7,099 nt of DNA from Desulfobacteraceae bacterium (GTDB lineage Bacteria; Desulfobacterota; Desulfobacteria; Desulfobacterales; BuS5). The position numbers and the translations under genes were made by a program. The notes beneath the pieces are model-generated. The model ran no database searches. It had not been told where the DNA came from and saw nothing but the letters and a program-made list of their open reading frames with translations. Within the stretch, counting starts at the first letter, position 1, and each line of letters begins with the position of its first letter. The stretch is taken from NCBI GenBank assembly GCA_030642865.1, contig DAOWMW010000067.1, positions 1-7,099 of the forward strand. The letters run 5' to 3'. Of this stretch, positions 6,393 to 7,099 are shown one piece after another.

Positions 6393-6408
6393 TGGAATGT
6401 TTTTTGCA
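6393..6408 (+). promoter_or_regulatory. Sigma-54 (-24/-12) promoter of the minor-pilin operon
   Basis: TGGAATGTTTTTTGCA has the invariant GG (6394-6395) and GC (6406-6407) separated by exactly 10 nt. It also matches the TTGCA half and the G before the 4-nt spacer of the consensus TGGCACG-N4-TTGCW; the main mismatch is in the CAC part. Transcription would start about 12 nt downstream, near 6419, giving a ~37-nt leader with AGGAG (6443-6447) before the pilin ATG. The dyad CCATA-CAA-TATGG (6383-6395) overlaps the -24 element. Type IV pilin genes are often sigma-54 dependent through PilS/PilR, which fits the gene downstream. Confidence 0.6.
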
Positions 6409-6455
6409 TATTTCAATACTATGATAAAAAGCACAACACCCCAGGAGATTTTATT

Positions 6456-6974
6456 ATGCATAAAAATTCAGGGTTTACGTTGGTTGAACTGATGATAGTA
6501 ATTGCCATTATTGCTATTTTAGCCACAATTGCGGTACCAGCGGCAATAAATGGCTGGCTCCCCAATTACAGATTAAAAGCGGCCACACGAAATCTTTATT
6601 CAAATTTGCAAAAAGCCCGGTTAGAAGCTGTTAAAAGGAATATTGATGTTATAGTCGTTTTTGTCCCTGCCCCTCCCGTACCCGGAGGTCAGGTGGGAAC
6701 CTATCAGATTTTTGTCGACGACACCCCTGCCAACGGAGCCTTTGATGCCGGGGAATTGATCATTGCCCAAACCGGTATGCCACGCAATACATCACTTTAT
6801 TTCTCAAATTTTACTGAACACACAACCGGCTTTAATTCCCGGGGGCTTCCCTGGAAGGACCGCTGGGGTACTGTTCAACTTCAAAATTCCAATTCACGGT
6901 TTTACAAGATTACAATCCAGTCCACCGGTTCCATGAGAACAAAAACAAGTATTGACGAAATCATATGGAATTGA
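6456..6974 (+). CDS. GspH/FimT-type minor type IV prepilin
   Basis: Minor pilins of this type are thought to prime assembly of type IV pili or related pseudopili at the inner membrane. The 172-residue protein has a short 6-residue leader ending in Gly. The prepilin-peptidase site is G6/F7, followed by FTLVELMIVIAII with Glu at mature position 5 (E11) and a hydrophobic helix to about residue 31. The C-terminal domain has FNSRGLP (126-132), GTVQLQN (138-144) and ITIQSTGSMR (152-161), typical of GspH/FimT/FimU proteins. Residues 89-100 (D89, N93, G94, D97, E100) resemble an EF-hand-like calcium loop. AGGAG (6443-6447) lies 8 nt before the ATG. A sigma-54 promoter candidate lies upstream and a second prepilin starts 4 bp downstream. 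FimT, FimU and GspH cannot be told apart here. Confidence 0.88.
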   Translation: MHKNSGFTLVELMIVIAIIAILATIAVPAAINGWLPNYRLKAATRNLYSNLQKARLEAVKRNIDVIVVFVPAPPVPGGQVGTYQIFVDDTPANGAFDAGELIIAQTGMPRNTSLYFSNFTEHTTGFNSRGLPWKDRWGTVQLQNSNSRFYKITIQSTGSMRTKTSIDEIIWN

Positions 6975-6978
6975 AAAA

Positions 6979-7099
6979 ATGATTAATACAAATTATACTG
7001 CAAAAGAGCAAAAAGGTTTCACTCTGGTCGAACTTCTCCTGGGTTTAGCCATTTCCAGCGTTGCAATGGTGGGTATATATACTGCTTTTGTCTCACAGC
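6979..7099 (+). CDS. Prepilin, probably PilW-like minor pilin (partial, cut by window edge)
   Basis: Only the first 40 codons are present. The product begins MINTNYTAKEQKG, a 13-residue leader, followed by FTLVELLLGLAISSVAMVG and IYTAFVSQ. The G13/F14 junction is the prepilin-peptidase site, and Glu is at mature position 5. The end of the helix, IYTAFVSQ, resembles PilW-type minor pilins more than PilV, but the diagnostic C-terminal part is missing. The start lies 4 bp after the stop of the upstream pilin gene with only a weak GGA (6967-6969) upstream, so translation is probably coupled. The pair suggests a minor-pilin operon that continues beyond the window, commonly with pilX- and pilY1-like genes. 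Confidence 0.8.
   Translation, partial: MINTNYTAKEQKGFTLVELLLGLAISSVAMVGIYTAFVSQ

Larger units (their letters stand above)
5897..6455. other. 559-bp region without an intact gene, between coaBC and the pilin genes
   Basis: This AT-rich stretch holds no intact gene. A + strand frame at 5949-6257 starts with TTG, has no ribosome binding site and reads as low-complexity sequence. The minus strand contains a decayed coding frame (about 5901-6241). A further open stretch on the same strand at 6260-6409 (49 codons) may or may not belong to it. The right side contains the palindrome at 6265-6281, a short dyad at 6383-6395 and the sigma-54 promoter candidate at 6393-6408, so this part is the control region of the pilin operon. 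No terminator was seen after coaBC. Confidence 0.5.

Overview
This AT-rich window carries a conserved housekeeping block followed by the start of a type IV pilus minor-pilin operon, all on the + strand. The first part is rpsF (bS6), rpsR (bS18), a DUF2232/YybS-like membrane protein, rplI (bL9), dnaB (replicative helicase) and coaBC (coenzyme A synthesis). The DUF2232 gene between rpsR and rplI, dnaB downstream, and a likely sigma-54-driven pilin operon nearby suggest a Gram-negative anaerobe of the former Deltaproteobacteria, possibly Desulfobacterales. This placement rests on gene order and protein style and is an inference.

Layout: 1-254 is the leader of rpsF, with a terminator-like hairpin and a second long bulged hairpin. 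Positions 255-2608 hold rpsF-rpsR-DUF2232-rplI. These genes are tightly spaced except for a 177-bp gap after rpsR. Positions 2609-3181 contain no gene. Two unrelated foldback elements lie back to back there (about 2616-2868 and 2871-3050), resembling non-autonomous transposon relics or MITEs, and they separate rplI from dnaB. dnaB (3182-4540) is followed by a 168-bp spacer with a probable terminator, then coaBC (4709-5896).

Positions 5897-6455 have no intact gene. On the minus strand, tail to tail with coaBC, is a broken reading frame (about 5901-6241) with several in-frame stops and a frameshift. It may be the remnant of a TetR-like regulator. The same stretch holds a perfect 7+7 palindrome and a good match to a sigma-54 -24/-12 promoter at 6393-6408, which points at the pilin genes. 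From 6456 a GspH/FimT-type minor pilin is followed after 4 bp by a second prepilin, probably PilW-like, cut by the window edge.

Functionally, bS6, bS18 and bL9 are ribosomal proteins. DnaB unwinds the replication fork. CoaBC makes 4'-phosphopantetheine from 4'-phosphopantothenate, CTP and cysteine. The pilins are envelope proteins under what looks like separate, activator-dependent control. No defence system, CRISPR array, tRNA or rRNA was seen. The items most worth checking are the sigma-54 promoter with its upstream palindrome, the two foldback elements, the rpsF leader structure and the decayed minus-strand gene.
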